DNA of 6,650 bases from Candidatus Chloroheliales bacterium. GTDB lineage: Bacteria; Chloroflexota; Chloroflexia; QHBQ01. This document shows, one piece after another, positions 5,618 to 6,650 of this stretch. Below the pieces are notes generated by a model, which was given only the letters and a program-made list of their open reading frames with translations, did no database searches and had not been told where the DNA came from. The stretch lies in assembly GCA_003243865.1 (NCBI GenBank), contig QHBQ01000445.1:1-6650 (forward strand), given 5' to 3'. Position 1 is the first letter of the stretch. The number at the start of each line of letters is the position of its first letter. The translations under genes and the position numbers were made by a program.

Positions 5618-5688
5618 GCCCCCCGGCTAACGTCCCTACTGCGTTTTCCGCGATTAAAAGCACCGCCCATGCTTCATCCTTGCTTTTC

Positions 5689-5697
5689 TGGTATAAT
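5689..5697 (+). promoter_or_regulatory. Extended -10 promoter for the membrane protein gene
   Basis: TGGTATAAT combines a consensus TATAAT at 5692-5697 with TGn in front. The -35 region at 5669-5674 (ATGCTT) is poor. Transcription would start near 5704, about 44 bases before the ATG at 5748. Its place just after a terminator supports a separate transcription unit. Confidence 0.55.
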
Positions 5698-5747
5698 ATT
5701 CGCCGAGCCTGAAGCATAAACCCCAGCTTTGGATACAGAACAAAGAT

Positions 5748-6650
5748 ATGACCAACACCCGCAAAACTCGTAATTCAAGGTTCATAATTCAAGATTCGCT
5801 GGTGCTAGTCATCTACGGCATCATCGCGGTGGTGATGACCTGGCCGCTGGCCGCCGACCTGAGCGGGCATATCCTGCGCGGGCGGGTGGACGAGTATATG
5901 TTCATGTGGGGCTTCTGGTGGATGCGTTACTCGCTTGGCACGCTGCATACCTGGCCGTTCCACACCGATATGCTCTACCACCCGTTCGGCACCGAACTGG
6001 CCTTCCACACCTGGTCGCCGCTGGTCAGCACGCTGTCTATACCCATTCAGGATGCCTGGGGCGTGGAGGTGGCCTTCAACCTCGCCATCCTCGCCGCCTA
6101 CATCTTCAGTGCGTTCAGTATGTACCTGCTGGTCAACTACTTGGTGCGCGACCGGCGGGCTGCATTCGTGGGCGGGCTGGTGTTCGCCTTCTCCACCTTC
6201 AAGTTCTACCAGACCACCGGCCACATTCACGTAATCAGCACCCAGTTTCTACCCATCTACCTGCTCTTCTTTATCAGGATGCTGCGCGAGGCCGACCATC
6301 GCCGTCGCCACGCCGCCTTTGCCGGCCTCAGCCTCGGCTTTATCTTCCTGATTGATTATTATCAGACTGTCTATGCGCTGTTCTTCTCGCTCTGTTATCT
6401 CATTTACTACCTGTTTAGCCGCAACCCCTCCGCCGAAGGAGGGGTGGATGCGCTAGACCCCTCCCCCTTCGGGGGAGGCAGGGAGGGGGAGTGGGCTGCA
6501 CAACCAACACCCGCCTCCAGCCCCTCCCGGTGGGAGGGGAATAGTGAAGACGCCGCGCAACCAACACCCACCCCCAGCCCCTCCCGGTGGGAGGGGAGCG
6601 CGCCCAGTACCTCTCGCTGGGAGGGGAGTAGTGGAGGCGCTACCCTGGGC
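5748..6650 (+). CDS. Polytopic membrane protein, GT-C-like glycosyltransferase or related (3' end missing)
   Basis: 301 codons are open from ATG 5748 to the right edge without a stop. After a basic N-terminus (RKTRNSR) come hydrophobic spans at about 18-36, 90-100, 108-133, 138-150, 160-179 and 189-223. An Asp-Glu pair (D48-E49) sits in the first external loop, where GT-C glycosyltransferases of the ArnT/PMT (GT39) type carry a catalytic acidic motif, and PFHTDMLYHPFGTEL (70-84) recalls uncharacterised membrane proteins common in Chloroflexota. A lipid-linked sugar transferase role is inference; donor and acceptor are unknown. From residue 226 the sequence changes abruptly to low-complexity, Pro/Ser/Gly/Glu-rich repeats (SRWEG three times) encoded by palindromic DNA, presumably a loop inserted between membrane spans. 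Ribosome-site support for ATG 5748 is weak (AAAG at 5742-5745), but upstream in-frame options are no better. Codons 8-17 derive from a heptamer-like repeat. Confidence 0.75.
   Translation, partial: MTNTRKTRNSRFIIQDSLVLVIYGIIAVVMTWPLAADLSGHILRGRVDEYMFMWGFWWMRYSLGTLHTWPFHTDMLYHPFGTELAFHTWSPLVSTLSIPIQDAWGVEVAFNLAILAAYIFSAFSMYLLVNYLVRDRRAAFVGGLVFAFSTFKFYQTTGHIHVISTQFLPIYLLFFIRMLREADHRRRHAAFAGLSLGFIFLIDYYQTVYALFFSLCYLIYYLFSRNPSAEGGVDALDPSPFGGGREGEWAAQPTPASSPSRWEGNSEDAAQPTPTPSPSRWEGSAPSTSRWEGSSGGATLG
5771..5798 (+). repeat. Heptamer-like repeat inside the start of the membrane protein gene
   Basis: Four seven-base units: TAATTCA (5771-5777), AGGTTCA (5778-5784), TAATTCA (5785-5791), AGATTCG (5792-5798). 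The AT-rich tract contrasts with the GC-rich coding sequence that follows and encodes residues 8-17 of the protein. It resembles in style, but not in sequence, the GATTGTA tract after korB. Either the tract has been absorbed into the gene or the true start lies downstream, for example GTG at 5802. Confidence 0.6.
6424..6478. repeat. Two palindromic repeats inside the membrane protein gene
   Basis: First, ACCCCTCC (6424-6431) pairs with GGAGGGGT (6438-6445) around GCCGAA. Second, CCTCCCCC (6460-6467) pairs with GGGGGAGG (6471-6478) around TTC. Both stems are perfect 8-bp. They are read through without a stop as residues 226-244 of the membrane protein (NPSAEGGVDALDPSPFGGG). Similar stems occur between genes at 3511 and 5593. 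Confidence 0.75.
6495..6627. repeat. 57-bp tandem repeat with embedded palindromes inside the membrane protein gene
   Basis: The block at 6495-6540 recurs at 6552-6597, a period of 57 bases (19 codons), with four differences in 46 positions. Each copy holds the perfect palindrome CCCCTCCC-GGT-GGGAGGGG (6521-6539 and 6578-6596). A third, decayed copy of the right half (CGCTGGGAGGGGAGTAGT) begins at 6615. Periods of 57 and then 30 bases are both multiples of three, so all copies keep one frame and encode AAQPTP..SPSRWEG, then TSRWEG. Confidence 0.85.

Noticed and set aside
5192..5719. A plus-strand 175-codon frame across the end of the acyl-CoA dehydrogenase.
   Set aside because: It is out of frame with a gene whose catalytic YEGT motif is in the other frame, and it runs through a terminator and an intergenic repeat.
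5805..6355. Frames within the membrane protein region on both strands (for example 5906-6355 plus, 5805-6230 minus).
   Set aside because: The frame from 5748 encodes clear hydrophobic spans and stays open to the edge; the others are shadows rich in Arg/Pro/His.
6424..6650. A CRISPR array.
   Set aside because: The repeats are short GC palindromes with variable spacing (57 and then 30 bases) and no unique spacers of uniform length; there are no cas genes.

Overview
The window reads as about 6.6 kb of a GC-rich bacterial chromosome. A member of the Chloroflexota (Chloroflexia-like) is my best guess. The reasons are the four-subunit 2-oxoacid:ferredoxin oxidoreductase set beside an acyl-CoA dehydrogenase, a large multi-spanning membrane protein of a kind common in that phylum, and abundant short dispersed palindromes and heptamer tracts between and inside genes. 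The taxonomic call is inference from family resemblance, not a database result.

Layout: a minus-strand gene starts at 61 and runs off the left edge. It diverges from a plus-strand operon across a roughly 320-base regulatory region that holds an extended -10 promoter on the minus strand, a dyad at its probable start point, a good sigma-70 type promoter on the plus strand (148-177) and a structured leader of about 200 bases. The leader ends in a terminator-like hairpin. The operon then encodes a 2x[4Fe-4S] ferredoxin (korD-like, 384-650), the alpha subunit (korA-like, 663-1874), the TPP-binding beta subunit (korB-like, 1887-2816), a small split-barrel flavoprotein of the pyridoxamine-phosphate-oxidase superfamily (2926-3489), the gamma subunit (korC-like, 3651-4310) and an acyl-CoA dehydrogenase (4270-5505) overlapping korC. 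A hairpin plus T-run at 5593-5617 probably ends the unit. A separate promoter (5689-5697) drives an incomplete membrane protein gene (5748 to the right edge, no stop).

How the genes fit together: KorDABC would interconvert a 2-oxoacid and its acyl-CoA plus CO2, with electrons passing to ferredoxin. The acyl-CoA dehydrogenase would oxidise the acyl-CoA product or a derivative. It carries residues that, by alignment from memory, match the dicarboxylyl-CoA pocket of glutaryl-CoA dehydrogenase. A 2-oxoadipate to glutaryl-CoA to crotonyl-CoA route is therefore a testable alternative to plain 2-oxoglutarate/succinyl-CoA chemistry.

The least ordinary features are (a) a cluster of palindromic repeats lying in frame inside the membrane protein gene, encoding repeated SRWEG peptides and related to the intergenic hairpin that serves as a terminator; (b) a leader with several mutually exclusive pairings ahead of the ferredoxin gene; and (c) the flavoprotein gene that splits korB from korC and is bracketed by repeat elements.
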